DNA from: an uncultured Caryophanales bacterium
GTDB lineage: Bacteria > Bacillota_I > Bacilli_A > Acholeplasmatales > Anaeroplasmataceae
DNA: 64,000 bases
Direction of reading: 5' to 3'
Assembly: GCA_946626535.1 (NCBI GenBank)
Contig: CAMOUK010000003.1
Location: forward strand, 1 to 64,000
Under the pieces are notes generated by a model. That model was not told where the DNA came from, searched no databases, and saw only the letters and a list, made by a program, of their open reading frames with translations. Shown here one piece after another: positions 56,564 to 64,000 of this stretch (position 1 is the first letter of the stretch; every line of letters starts with the position of its first letter). A program made the translations under genes and the position numbers.

Positions 56564-58666
56564 ATGGATATTTCTTTAAAGGCTTATGAATGTATTTCTC
56601 ATGGAATTACATCATTTAAGGAGCTTAAGAGCATTTTAGGTGTTAAGGCCAATGAGCTTGACAAAATTTTAAAAAAATTAATAGATGAAGAAAAGATTGT
56701 TTCAGAGGGTAATTCATATTATGCCCTTATGGAGGGTAGAATAAATATCAACCCTAGAGGCTTTGGCTTTGTAAAGGTTGAAGGCTTCGATAATGATTTT
56801 TATGTACCTGCTGAATTTATTGGTGGAGCCTTTGAAAAGGATTTATGCTTAATATATCCTTTTGATAATAAGGGTAAGAGTATATCAGCTAAGGTTTATA
56901 AGGTTATCGATAGATATCATAAATTTGTTATCGGCACCTTGAAGAAGAAGGCTAAAAAGACTAAGGATGTTTATTATATTCGTTCTAATATGGATGATTT
57001 TGATTGCTTAGTAAATATTGATTACTCATATTTAAATGGAGCTCTGCCTGGCGATATAGTTTATGCTGATATTATTAAATATGGCTATAATACTATTTAT
57101 GGTAAGATAACTAGAGTTATTGGTAAGCCTCATGATAAGGGCATTGAAATTAGTGAAATAGCCTTAGAATTTGGCTTTGAGGATAAATTTAGCGAAGAGA
57201 CTATTAAGGAGCTAGATTATATTAATGATGAGGTTGAAGAAAAGGAATTAGTTGGAAGAACTGATTTTACTGATAAGACTATAATCACTATCGATGGTTC
57301 TGATTCAAAGGATTTTGATGATGCTGTATCACTTGAAAAGCTATCTAATGGTAATTATTTACTAGGAGTTTATATTGCAGATGTAGCTAATTATGTTAAG
57401 GAAGGTATGGGACTAGATAAGGATGCCTTAAAAAAGGGTACATCACTATATTTAGCTGATAGAGTTTTACCTATGCTTCCTAAGAAACTATCTAATGGTA
57501 TATGCTCATTAAATGAGGGCGTAATTAGACTTGTTTTAGCATGTGTTATGGAAATAGATTTAAGTGGTAATTTAGTTAATTATGATATTAAAGAGGGCTA
57601 TATTAAATCTAGACATAGAATGACCTATGATGATGTTAATGAAATCCTAAAGGATAATAAGGAATTAGTTGACAAATATAGTGATATCTATGATATGCTA
57701 AAAGATATGGAAGCATTGTCTAAGGTATTAAGAAAAAGAAGACATGATAATGGTGGTATCGAATTTGATGTTGATGAATTTAAATTTGATTTAAATGATG
57801 ATGGCTCACCTAAAAATATCACCTTAAGATCTAGAGATAATGCTGAAAAGCTAATTGAAGATTTTATGCTAGAGGCCAATCAAACAATAGCTTATCATTT
57901 AAATATTTCTAATTTACCATGTGAATATAGAATTCATGAAAACCCAGATCAGGATAAACTAAGAGATGTTTTTGGTATTATTAGAAATATGGGTGTAAGT
58001 GTTATGGCACTTAAAAATGATATTCATCCAAAACAAATTCAAACTGTATTAGAAAAAATAAAGGAGCTTCCTACAGCACCTATATTAAATAATATGTTAC
58101 TTAGAAGTATGATGAAGGCAAAATATGATCCACAATGTCTAGGACATTATGGTTTAGGTATGAAATATTATTGCCACTTCACATCACCTATTAGAAGATA
58201 TCCAGATTTAATGGTACATAGAATAATTAAAAAGCTAATTTTACATCCAAATAATTTTGAGGAGGACTTAGCTCATTTTGAGGCTATTATTTCTGATATC
58301 AGCTTAAGCAATTCTATGCAGGAAAGAAAGAGCATTGATTGTGAAAGAAAGGTAAATGATATGCTATCAGCTTGGTATATGTCTAATATGCCAAAGGATA
58401 AGGTATATGAGGGTATCATTACATCTATTGCTAATTTTGGAATGTATGTTACTCTTAAAAATGGTATTGAAGGCTTATTAGCTTATAAAAATATGGATGG
58501 ATATTTTGAGGCTGATAACAATAATTTAAGTGCATCATCAGGTGATGCTACCTATAAATTAGGAGATAAGGTTAAAGTTATGGTAGCTTCTGCATCAAAA
58601 TTGACTTGTAAGATTGATTTTATGCTAGAAGAGGACTATCATAGTTATATGTCAGAGGAATTTTAA
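56564..58666 (+). CDS. rnr: Ribonuclease R
   Basis: 700 residues: N-terminal winged helix (~1-60), cold-shock domains (~65-220), RNB catalytic domain with DGSDSKDFDDAVSL (the four Asp) and RYPDLMVHR, and a C-terminal S1 domain (YEGIITSIANFGMYVTLKNGIEG). It degrades structured RNA 3' to 5' and, with SmpB and tmRNA encoded next door, clears faulty mRNAs in trans-translation. AAGGAGG precedes the ATG. The basic tail of the enterobacterial enzyme is absent. Its stop codon overlaps the smpB start. Confidence 0.96.
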   Translation: MDISLKAYECISHGITSFKELKSILGVKANELDKILKKLIDEEKIVSEGNSYYALMEGRININPRGFGFVKVEGFDNDFYVPAEFIGGAFEKDLCLIYPFDNKGKSISAKVYKVIDRYHKFVIGTLKKKAKKTKDVYYIRSNMDDFDCLVNIDYSYLNGALPGDIVYADIIKYGYNTIYGKITRVIGKPHDKGIEISEIALEFGFEDKFSEETIKELDYINDEVEEKELVGRTDFTDKTIITIDGSDSKDFDDAVSLEKLSNGNYLLGVYIADVANYVKEGMGLDKDALKKGTSLYLADRVLPMLPKKLSNGICSLNEGVIRLVLACVMEIDLSGNLVNYDIKEGYIKSRHRMTYDDVNEILKDNKELVDKYSDIYDMLKDMEALSKVLRKRRHDNGGIEFDVDEFKFDLNDDGSPKNITLRSRDNAEKLIEDFMLEANQTIAYHLNISNLPCEYRIHENPDQDKLRDVFGIIRNMGVSVMALKNDIHPKQIQTVLEKIKELPTAPILNNMLLRSMMKAKYDPQCLGHYGLGMKYYCHFTSPIRRYPDLMVHRIIKKLILHPNNFEEDLAHFEAIISDISLSNSMQERKSIDCERKVNDMLSAWYMSNMPKDKVYEGIITSIANFGMYVTLKNGIEGLLAYKNMDGYFEADNNNLSASSGDATYKLGDKVKVMVASASKLTCKIDFMLEEDYHSYMSEEF

Positions 58667-59115
58667 TGAAGATTATATGTCAAAACAAAAAAGCGACATT
58701 TGAATATTTTATTGTTGATAAATTTGAGGCAGGCATAAAGCTTACTGGAACTGAAATTAAATCAATAAGGGCAGGTAAATGCAATATTAACGATGCCTAT
58801 GTTTTAATTAAAGACGGTAAGCCAATGCTTTTAAATATGTATATTGCTAAATATGATCAAGGCAATATATTTAACCATGAGGAAACAAGAACTAGAGAAT
58901 TGTTACTTCATAAGAATCAAATTTTAAAATTATACAATAAGGTTAAACTAGAAAGACTAGCAATTGTCGCTTTAAAGGCATATTTTGTTGGATCTTTAGT
59001 TAAAATTGAGATAGCTTTAGCAAAGGGTAAAAAGCTAGCTGATAAGAGAGAAACAATTAAAGAAAGAGATGAAAAAAGACATATAGATAAAGCAATAAAA
59101 AATAGTTATAAATAA
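58666..59115 (+). CDS. smpB: SsrA-binding protein SmpB
   Basis: 149 residues. Conserved beta-barrel motifs FEAGIKLTGTEIKSIRAGK and ISNHEET-like NIFNHEETRTREL, and the basic C-terminal tail KGKKLADKRETIKERDEKR that enters the mRNA channel. It delivers tmRNA, encoded directly downstream, to stalled ribosomes. It shares a base with the rnr stop. Confidence 0.96.
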   Translation: MKIICQNKKATFEYFIVDKFEAGIKLTGTEIKSIRAGKCNINDAYVLIKDGKPMLLNMYIAKYDQGNIFNHEETRTRELLLHKNQILKLYNKVKLERLAIVALKAYFVGSLVKIEIALAKGKKLADKRETIKERDEKRHIDKAIKNSYK

Positions 59116-59119
59116 ATAT

Positions 59120-59513
59120 GGGCTAGTTTTAGGATTCGCCGGGATTTATGAAGTCTTGTAAGCACGTGGGAGTAGGCTCCCTTAAAAACGTCGAGGTTTG
59201 TAATAAACGCAAACGATAATGATTATGCATTCTTAGCTGGTAGAAATACTCAAGCTAACTATGCTTTCTGCTAATCTATAGTTATTGGCAACCAAAATTA
59301 TAGCTTTCCTATGGCTATAATCTAGGTCTCATTTAATAGGATAGAATAATGTTCTGCTACTCTAAGAATAGTATTCGAAATTAATAGAGTGTAGTCAGCT
59401 TTGGGTTTGCTTATTAGCTTTAGGGCTGATGAAATTTCTATAATAAGATAAACGTGTAGAAAGCAAGTCGGAGTGGGTTTCGTACGGGAGTTCGAATCTC
59501 CCCTAGTCCACCA
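59120..59513 (+). ncRNA. ssrA: Transfer-messenger RNA (tmRNA)
   Basis: 394 bases. The 5' end GGGCTAG pairs with CTAGTCC before the encoded 3' ACCA, and the T-arm reads GGGAGTTCGAATCTCCC. The tag is encoded from resume codon GCA at 59209 to TAA at 59272-59274: it begins ANDNDYAFLAG and ends NTQANYAFC. The QANYAF part matches Mesoplasma tags (…GQANYAFA), but the last residue is Cys where Ala is the rule. It rescues stalled ribosomes together with SmpB. Confidence 0.95.
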
Positions 59514-59525
59514 TTAAAGAACAAT

Positions 59526-59558
59526 AGGTTTGATACAATACTGTATCAGGCCTTTTTA
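59526..59558 (+). terminator. Rho-independent terminator after tmRNA
   Basis: AGGTTTGATACA (59526-59537) pairs with TGTATCAGGCCT (59542-59553), with two G-U pairs, then a T-run. Confidence 0.88.
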
Positions 59559-59770
59559 TATTTTGGCATGTCGAATGAACCATTTTGATACGAAAAAAAT
59601 TTAAGTTATAAGATAGAAAACATTTTATTGTGTATTTGAGCATTTGATAAGTGGCGTAAATAGAGATGAACTAGAAGCGAAAGAAAAAATAATACTTTTA
59701 AAAAATGGTTATTGTAAAGTTTTAAAATAAAAATAATATCTGACTTTGAGACTTTTTTAATAAATAATAA
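59559..59770 (+). other. Intergenic stretch with a possible gene remnant
   Basis: No convincing gene. An open fragment at 59617-59730 (ends HLISGVNRDELEAKEKIILL then NGYCKVLK) has coding-like composition but neither start codon nor ribosome binding site, and is closed by an upstream TAG at 59614. It could be the tail of a decayed gene. Confidence 0.3.
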
Positions 59771-59773
59771 AAG

Positions 59774-59782
59774 TGGTATAAT
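59774..59782 (+). promoter_or_regulatory. Extended -10 promoter of the HD-GYP operon
   Basis: TGGTATAAT, an extended -10 (TGNTATAAT), 30 bases before the start at 59812. The -35 region is only T-rich. Confidence 0.6.
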
Positions 59783-59811
59783 ATTCATATATTCAGGGAG
59801 GAAACGGATTT

Positions 59812-60699
59812 ATGGATATAATAGTTTTGATTCTTATTATTATTGGCGCAATCGTTATGATTGGCAATATAATAGTTTATATTATGTTTATGCTAAAAAT
59901 GCGAGATGTTATCTCAGGTGGTGTAAGGCCGGATAACGCAATGCTTGTACTGGGCTTAATTTTAATAATTTTCTTTTTAGGCGGATATATTTTTATTCTA
60001 ATTAAATCAGAAGTAAATTTGATGATTGCTCTTGTTTTATTCTTTGGAAGCTTTTTCGTAAGTTTATCAATTTTATTAATGAATAAGCTAATTAAAACAA
60101 CAAAAAGTAGATCTTTAGAAATAGCTCAAGTATTAATTAGTATAATGGATTCATATGGTCCAAATATTAAAGGACATAGCTTACATGTTAAAAATTTAAT
60201 GGTAACTTTCTTTAATCAAATACCAAGAAATATGCGAGAAGATTATAGTCTTGTTAGTATTGAATATGCTGCATTATTTCATGATATTGGTAAACTTGAA
60301 ATTCCAAATGATATTTTGAATAAAGAAGATACACTAACAGAAGAAGAATGGAAATTAATGCGTACTCATCCTCAACAAAGTGTAAGATTGTTGAGAGAAA
60401 TTAAATCTTTTGATTATATTGCTGATTGGATTTTATATCATCATGAAAGAGTAGATGGAAATGGATATTATTTTAAGAATAGTGAATCTATTCCTTTTCC
60501 TAGTAAAATGCTTGCTATTGTTGATGCATATTCATCAATGACAATGGGAAGAACATATAAAGAAAAGATAAGTCATGAAGAAGCAATAGAAATAATTAAA
60601 AAAGAAGAAGGCAAACAATTTGATGAAGAATTAGCTGAAATATTTATTTCTATTCCTAAAGAAATGCTAATGGATTGCATGCCAACAAATAAATATTAG
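59812..60699 (+). CDS. Membrane-bound HD-GYP-like phosphodiesterase
   Basis: 295 residues. Three hydrophobic segments (about 2-26, 43-62 and 70-92), then an HD-GYP-type domain from ~105: GHSLHV, FHDIGK with His157-Asp158, RTHP, and YHHERVDGNGYY with His210-His211. All metal-ligand positions seem kept, but the GYP motif reads GYY, so activity on c-di-GMP is less certain than for the next gene. GGGAGG lies 10 bases before the ATG. It is co-transcribed with the permease-HD-GYP gene 13 bases downstream. Confidence 0.88.
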   Translation: MDIIVLILIIIGAIVMIGNIIVYIMFMLKMRDVISGGVRPDNAMLVLGLILIIFFLGGYIFILIKSEVNLMIALVLFFGSFFVSLSILLMNKLIKTTKSRSLEIAQVLISIMDSYGPNIKGHSLHVKNLMVTFFNQIPRNMREDYSLVSIEYAALFHDIGKLEIPNDILNKEDTLTEEEWKLMRTHPQQSVRLLREIKSFDYIADWILYHHERVDGNGYYFKNSESIPFPSKMLAIVDAYSSMTMGRTYKEKISHEEAIEIIKKEEGKQFDEELAEIFISIPKEMLMDCMPTNKY

Positions 60700-60712
60700 G
60701 AAGAACTTGCGT

Positions 60713-62971
60713 ATGAAAAATATAAATGAGAAAAATAAAATTTCAATATTAGGGGCTCTATCTTTATCTATTGGTACTGCTATTGGTTGGGGCTCTTTTG
60801 TTGTTACAGGAAGTTCGTTTTTAAGTAAGGCTGGACCATTAGGTAGCACAATTGCGATAATAATTGGAATGTTAATTATGCTTGTTTTAGCATATAATTA
60901 TCATTATATGATGAATAAATATCCTAATTCTAATGGTGGTATTTATACATTTGCGAAAAATACACTTGGTGGAGATCATGCATTTCTTGCCTCTTGGTTT
61001 TTAATTATTACTTATGCGGCTATACTTTGGGCAAATGTTTCATCTATTTCCCTTTTTGCGAGATATATATTTGGAGATCTATTTCAATTTGGATTTCATT
61101 ATGTGATTGGTGGATATGAAGTATATTTAGGAGAAATTCTTTTATCAGCATTTTTCTTATTTTTGATTTCTTTTATATGTATGCTAAGAAAAAGAATATT
61201 TTCTTCTATGCAATCTGTACTTGTATTAATATTTGTAGTCCTAATTGTGTTTGGATTCATTGTATCTGCAATTATGCATAAGGGTGGAGTACAGTCATAT
61301 TTACCAAATTTTGCACCTGTAGAGAAAAATCAATTCACACAAATAATATCGGTAATTGGTATGATGCCGTGGGCATTTATTGGTTTTGAAAGTATATCAC
61401 ATTCGTCAAAAGATTTTAAATTTGGCCAAAAGCATACATTTAGAATACTAGCTGCTTCTATTATTGTATCGTCTGTAATATATATATTAGTATGTATGTT
61501 ATCAATTAGTGTATTTCCAAGTACATATGCTAATTGGTATGAGTATTTAACTGCATCAACTACATTAAGTGGTCTTGATGGTATACCTGCTTTTTATGTT
61601 ATTAATCGTTATTTAGGTACATTTGGACTTGTAATGTTTATCATTGCATTGCTTGCAATTATTTTAACAAGTATAATTGGTAATATGATTGCACTTACTA
61701 ATTTAATTCACAGCATGGCAGAAGATGATATAATGCCTAAATTTCTTAAGAAAGAAGATAAGAATGGAAACCCAAAAAATTGTATTATTGCAGTATGCCT
61801 TTTAGCTTTTGTGATGTTATTTTTTGGAAGAGTTTTGATTGGTTGGATTGTAGATGTTAATACATTTTGTGGTATTATTGTCTATACATATATATCAATC
61901 ATCACAATATCTGAATCGAAAAAAGATAAAAAGAATGCAAAAGATAGTTTTGTAAGTGGTATTGTTGGTCTTATCTTGTCAATTTTATTTGCAATATTTG
62001 TTATTGGAAATGATATTGTTAATTCTGATTATTTATCTACTGAATCATTATTGATATTTGTAATATGGGCTGTTTTTGGTTTTATTTATTATGGCTTTTT
62101 ACTTAAAAATGATCATAAGAAATTATTAGGAAATTCAATGATTGCCTTGTTTGGCTTGTTTATATTGATTATATATGCAGTTAGTACATGGATTTTGAAA
62201 ACAGTAACAAGCGAAGGAATCAGTACATTAAGAATTAACATCAGTATTATTTCAAGTGCAATTCTATTAATATTAACACAGATTGTATTATTTTATGCAT
62301 TCTCAGTTATCAAGAAAAGAGAAGATACTGTGCATAATAAATTAGTATTGGGTATGGCAACGATGGTTGAAAGTCGTGATAATTCAACTGGTGGTCATAT
62401 CAAAAGAACTAGTGATGTAGTAAAGATGATCTGTGAAGAAATGATGAAAGATCCACAAAATAATTTAAGTCATAGCTTCTTTAAGAATTTAGCTAAAGCT
62501 GCACCAATGCATGATTTAGGTAAAATTGCGATTGATGATATCATATTAAGAAAACCAGGAAGATTTATTCCGGAAGAATATGATAAAATGAAGATGCATT
62601 CCACTGAAGGAGCAAGAATTTTAAAAGAAATATTAGATGGGCTTGCGGATAAAAATTTTGAAAATATCGCAATTAATGTTGCTAAATATCACCATGCAAG
62701 ATGGGATGGTAAAGGTTACCCTGATGGTTTAAAAGGTGATCAAATTCCAATTGAAGCTCGTATTATGGCAATTGCAGATGTATATGATGCCTTAGTAAGT
62801 GAGAGAGTTTATAAAGAAGCATTTTCATTTGATAAAGCATATAGAATCATTATTGAAAATATGGGAACACAATTTGATCCGGGTTTAGAAAAATATTTTG
62901 TTTTTGCGAAAGATCGTATTGAACAATATTATGTTGAAATTAAAGAAAAAGATAATAAAGAAAATAGGTAG
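60713..62971 (+). CDS. Amino-acid-permease-like transporter fused to HD-GYP phosphodiesterase
   Basis: 752 residues. ATG 60713 is preferred over the in-frame TTG at 60707 because AGGAAG lies 9 bases upstream. Residues ~1-530 are an APC-superfamily transporter: TM1 with IGTAIGWGSFVV, then GP and SNGGIYTFAKN, and about twelve to fourteen hydrophobic segments. From ~545 follows a complete HD-GYP domain: ESRDNSTGGHIKR (His562), MHDLGK (His600-Asp601), MHSTEGA (His629), YHHARWDGKGYPDGL (His660-His661, Gly-Tyr-Pro 668-670) and IADVYDAL (Asp689). Such domains linearise c-di-GMP. The fusion suggests a transporter or transceptor that senses an amino acid outside and sets c-di-GMP inside (inference). 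The transport substrate is unknown. Confidence 0.92.
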   Translation: MKNINEKNKISILGALSLSIGTAIGWGSFVVTGSSFLSKAGPLGSTIAIIIGMLIMLVLAYNYHYMMNKYPNSNGGIYTFAKNTLGGDHAFLASWFLIITYAAILWANVSSISLFARYIFGDLFQFGFHYVIGGYEVYLGEILLSAFFLFLISFICMLRKRIFSSMQSVLVLIFVVLIVFGFIVSAIMHKGGVQSYLPNFAPVEKNQFTQIISVIGMMPWAFIGFESISHSSKDFKFGQKHTFRILAASIIVSSVIYILVCMLSISVFPSTYANWYEYLTASTTLSGLDGIPAFYVINRYLGTFGLVMFIIALLAIILTSIIGNMIALTNLIHSMAEDDIMPKFLKKEDKNGNPKNCIIAVCLLAFVMLFFGRVLIGWIVDVNTFCGIIVYTYISIITISESKKDKKNAKDSFVSGIVGLILSILFAIFVIGNDIVNSDYLSTESLLIFVIWAVFGFIYYGFLLKNDHKKLLGNSMIALFGLFILIIYAVSTWILKTVTSEGISTLRINISIISSAILLILTQIVLFYAFSVIKKREDTVHNKLVLGMATMVESRDNSTGGHIKRTSDVVKMICEEMMKDPQNNLSHSFFKNLAKAAPMHDLGKIAIDDIILRKPGRFIPEEYDKMKMHSTEGARILKEILDGLADKNFENIAINVAKYHHARWDGKGYPDGLKGDQIPIEARIMAIADVYDALVSERVYKEAFSFDKAYRIIIENMGTQFDPGLEKYFVFAKDRIEQYYVEIKEKDNKENR

Positions 62972-63285
62972 TATTGAATGTTTTAAATGATGGGGAAACT
63001 AAAAAAATAGATTAAGACTGAACACTAATGCATCCTCATTTTTTATTACACATAAGGGTGTTGCATGGTGTTTCATTTGTATTACTATACTTGTCATTGT
63101 ACATAATAGTAGAATAGGTCTAATACAATCAGTATTAGACTTTTTTTATTTGGTATAAGAATATTTTAAAATATAGTTAATTAATGTTGCATTAATATAT
63201 ATATATATAATATTTATAGTGGTTTTACGTATTTTTAATAAGTAAAAATCAATTTTATAATAAAATAAACAGATTTGGGGGATGT
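62972..63285 (+). other. Intergenic region without a gene
   Basis: Holds a terminator (63118-63149), an AT dinucleotide run near 63195-63210 and a likely -10 TATAAT at 63256-63261 for the next gene. Bases 62972-63117 show no open frame or structure I can name. Confidence 0.5.
63118..63149 (+). terminator. Rho-independent terminator of the HD-GYP operon
   Basis: GTCTAATAC (63118-63126) pairs with GTATTAGAC (63132-63140), then seven Ts. It lies ~150 bases after the stop. Confidence 0.85.
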
Positions 63286-63744
63286 ATGGAAAATAGTGTT
63301 TTTAATTATAATTCTCATGCTATTTGTTATTATATAGCAAAACAAGTAAAGACCGAGAAGCATTACACTAAAAAGAGAGGAAGAATTTGTGCGATTAATG
63401 CAGGTATTGGTTTCTTCTTGTTTTTAACTGTTGTTGGATTTATTCCTGCTATTATTTTAGTATGGAGATGGGTTAATGTTTCTACAGCTAGAAAAGGACC
63501 TTACTGTAGAGAACAGGGTAAAAAGGTCAAAATGGGAATGCCTATTAATCAGGTAAGGGCCATTATGTATGGAATCCATGTAAAAAGAGAAGGATTACTA
63601 GAAAATGGCAGATATCTTTTAGATTATTATCAAACAACTGGACATGATGATCAATTTGAAGAAAAAATTTTTTACTTTGATTCAACTGGTAAATTAGTAG
63701 ATGAAGATCAAGCTTTCCATAGAATCACAGTTACTACTTATTAA
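63286..63744 (+). CDS. Small membrane protein with BamE/SmpA-like pattern, unknown function
   Basis: 152 residues; GGGGGA precedes the ATG. A Lys/Arg-rich stretch leads into one hydrophobic segment (about 38-60). The C-terminal ~70 residues read KVKMGMPINQVRAIMYGI ... YLLDYYQ ... KIFYFDSTGKLVDE, like the small SmpA/BamE (BLIP) fold: GM-x-x-x-x-V, then a strand with a closing F-D-x-x-GK. In Firmicutes this fold appears in many unrelated small proteins, so no role follows. 16 bases separate it from the next gene, which is also a membrane protein. Confidence 0.75.
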   Translation: MENSVFNYNSHAICYYIAKQVKTEKHYTKKRGRICAINAGIGFFLFLTVVGFIPAIILVWRWVNVSTARKGPYCREQGKKVKMGMPINQVRAIMYGIHVKREGLLENGRYLLDYYQTTGHDDQFEEKIFYFDSTGKLVDEDQAFHRITVTTY

Positions 63745-63760
63745 TATTAGGGGATAAATT

Positions 63761-64000
63761 ATGAATTTTGATAGATTTAATGTTGTTGCAAAAAGAAAAA
63801 GAACAAATAAAAATAATGGCGCTTTAAAATTTTTATTTATATTAAGTATAATTCTATTTATAGCATCATTTGGTTTCATGTTCGCATCACTTATTAAAGA
63901 TGAAGCAACAGGTAAAAGTCTTATTTTACCTTATCAAATTTGGATAGCACTTGTAGTAATATTTTTTGTATTAGTTAATGCGTTAAGAGATATTTTAGAT
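63761..64000 (+). CDS. Membrane protein, N-terminal part (runs off the window)
   Basis: 80 codons are visible from ATG 63761, with GGGGA 6 bases upstream. The start MNFDRFNVVAKRKRTNKNN is basic; hydrophobic segments follow at about 22-43 and 58-75 (IWIALVVIFFVLVNALRDI). No stop before the window ends. Composition and spacing suggest co-transcription with the gene at 63286. The family cannot be told from this part. Confidence 0.7.
   Translation, partial: MNFDRFNVVAKRKRTNKNNGALKFLFILSIILFIASFGFMFASLIKDEATGKSLILPYQIWIALVVIFFVLVNALRDILD

Noticed and set aside
59606..59788. Open frame on the minus strand after the tmRNA
   Set aside because: It is only 60 codons, begins without a ribosome binding site and covers the promoter of the HD-GYP operon.
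59120..63150. Genomic island inserted at the 3' end of ssrA
   Set aside because: No integrase and no second copy of the tmRNA 3' end was found downstream; only weak direct repeats remain, listed as a finding of low weight.
63195..63210. AT dinucleotide run as a phase-variation tract
   Set aside because: It lies ~75 bases before a gene in plain AT-rich DNA and not between promoter elements; no evidence links it to expression.

Overview
The window is AT-rich DNA from a low-GC Gram-positive bacterium (Bacillota, class Bacilli). Ribosome binding sites are of the AGGAGG type, promoters are TTGACA/TATAAT (often with an extended -10, TGNTATAAT), and terminators are short GC hairpins followed by T-runs. 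TGA is used as a stop (ruvB, pepV, the first exporter subunit), so the genetic code is the standard one and not the Mycoplasma code. The order secG-rnr-smpB-ssrA, the ruvA-ruvB-queA-tgt cluster, an HPr and comEA-comEC fit Bacilli. The tmRNA tag ends like those of Mesoplasma (QANYAF), which hints at the Erysipelotrichia/Acholeplasma-related, gut-dwelling lineages; that placement is inference.

Layout. 1-8.4 kb: transport and drug-efflux type genes: the end of an ABC exporter, a membrane protein, a MATE exporter, a MarR repressor with two palindromic operators over its own promoter, a heterodimeric ABC exporter with one degenerate ATPase site, and an AraC regulator on the opposite strand. 8.5-9.9 kb: a candidate small RNA with a UCCUCC loop, a frameshifted small gene and a predicted zinc-metalloprotease-like protein.

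10-35.6 kb: the striking part. A consensus promoter reads into a leader with three tandem cyclic-di-GMP-I (GEMM) riboswitch aptamers and one terminator, then a four-gene operon: three secreted or membrane-anchored proteins with TasA/camelysin-like features and a 4014-residue surface protein with a GLUG-type beta-helix. Facing it on the minus strand is a 3275-residue lipoprotein built from ten copies of one Ig-like (MBG-type) repeat, seven of a second, and InlB-type repeats. Both loci share a small Tyr-Tyr-rich repeat module.

35.7-46 kb: a membrane protein, a MarR regulator with a metallophosphoesterase, comEA-comEC (DNA uptake), and on the minus strand an S41-like lipoprotein and a 1149-residue coiled-coil protein. 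45.6-59.5 kb: housekeeping genes: exonuclease III, ruvAB, queA, cyclophilin, tgt, an EIIB-like membrane protein next to HPr, PepV dipeptidase, trmB, S51 peptidase, prephenate dehydratase, pyrimidine-nucleoside phosphorylase, secG, RNase R, smpB and the tmRNA (tag with an unusual C-terminal Cys).

59.8-64 kb: an operon with two HD-GYP proteins; the second is an amino-acid-permease-like transporter fused to an intact HD-GYP c-di-GMP phosphodiesterase domain. Together with the riboswitches this suggests that extracellular nutrients could control the giant surface proteins through c-di-GMP. That link is inference. No diguanylate cyclase (GGDEF), tRNA, rRNA, transposase or CRISPR array was seen.
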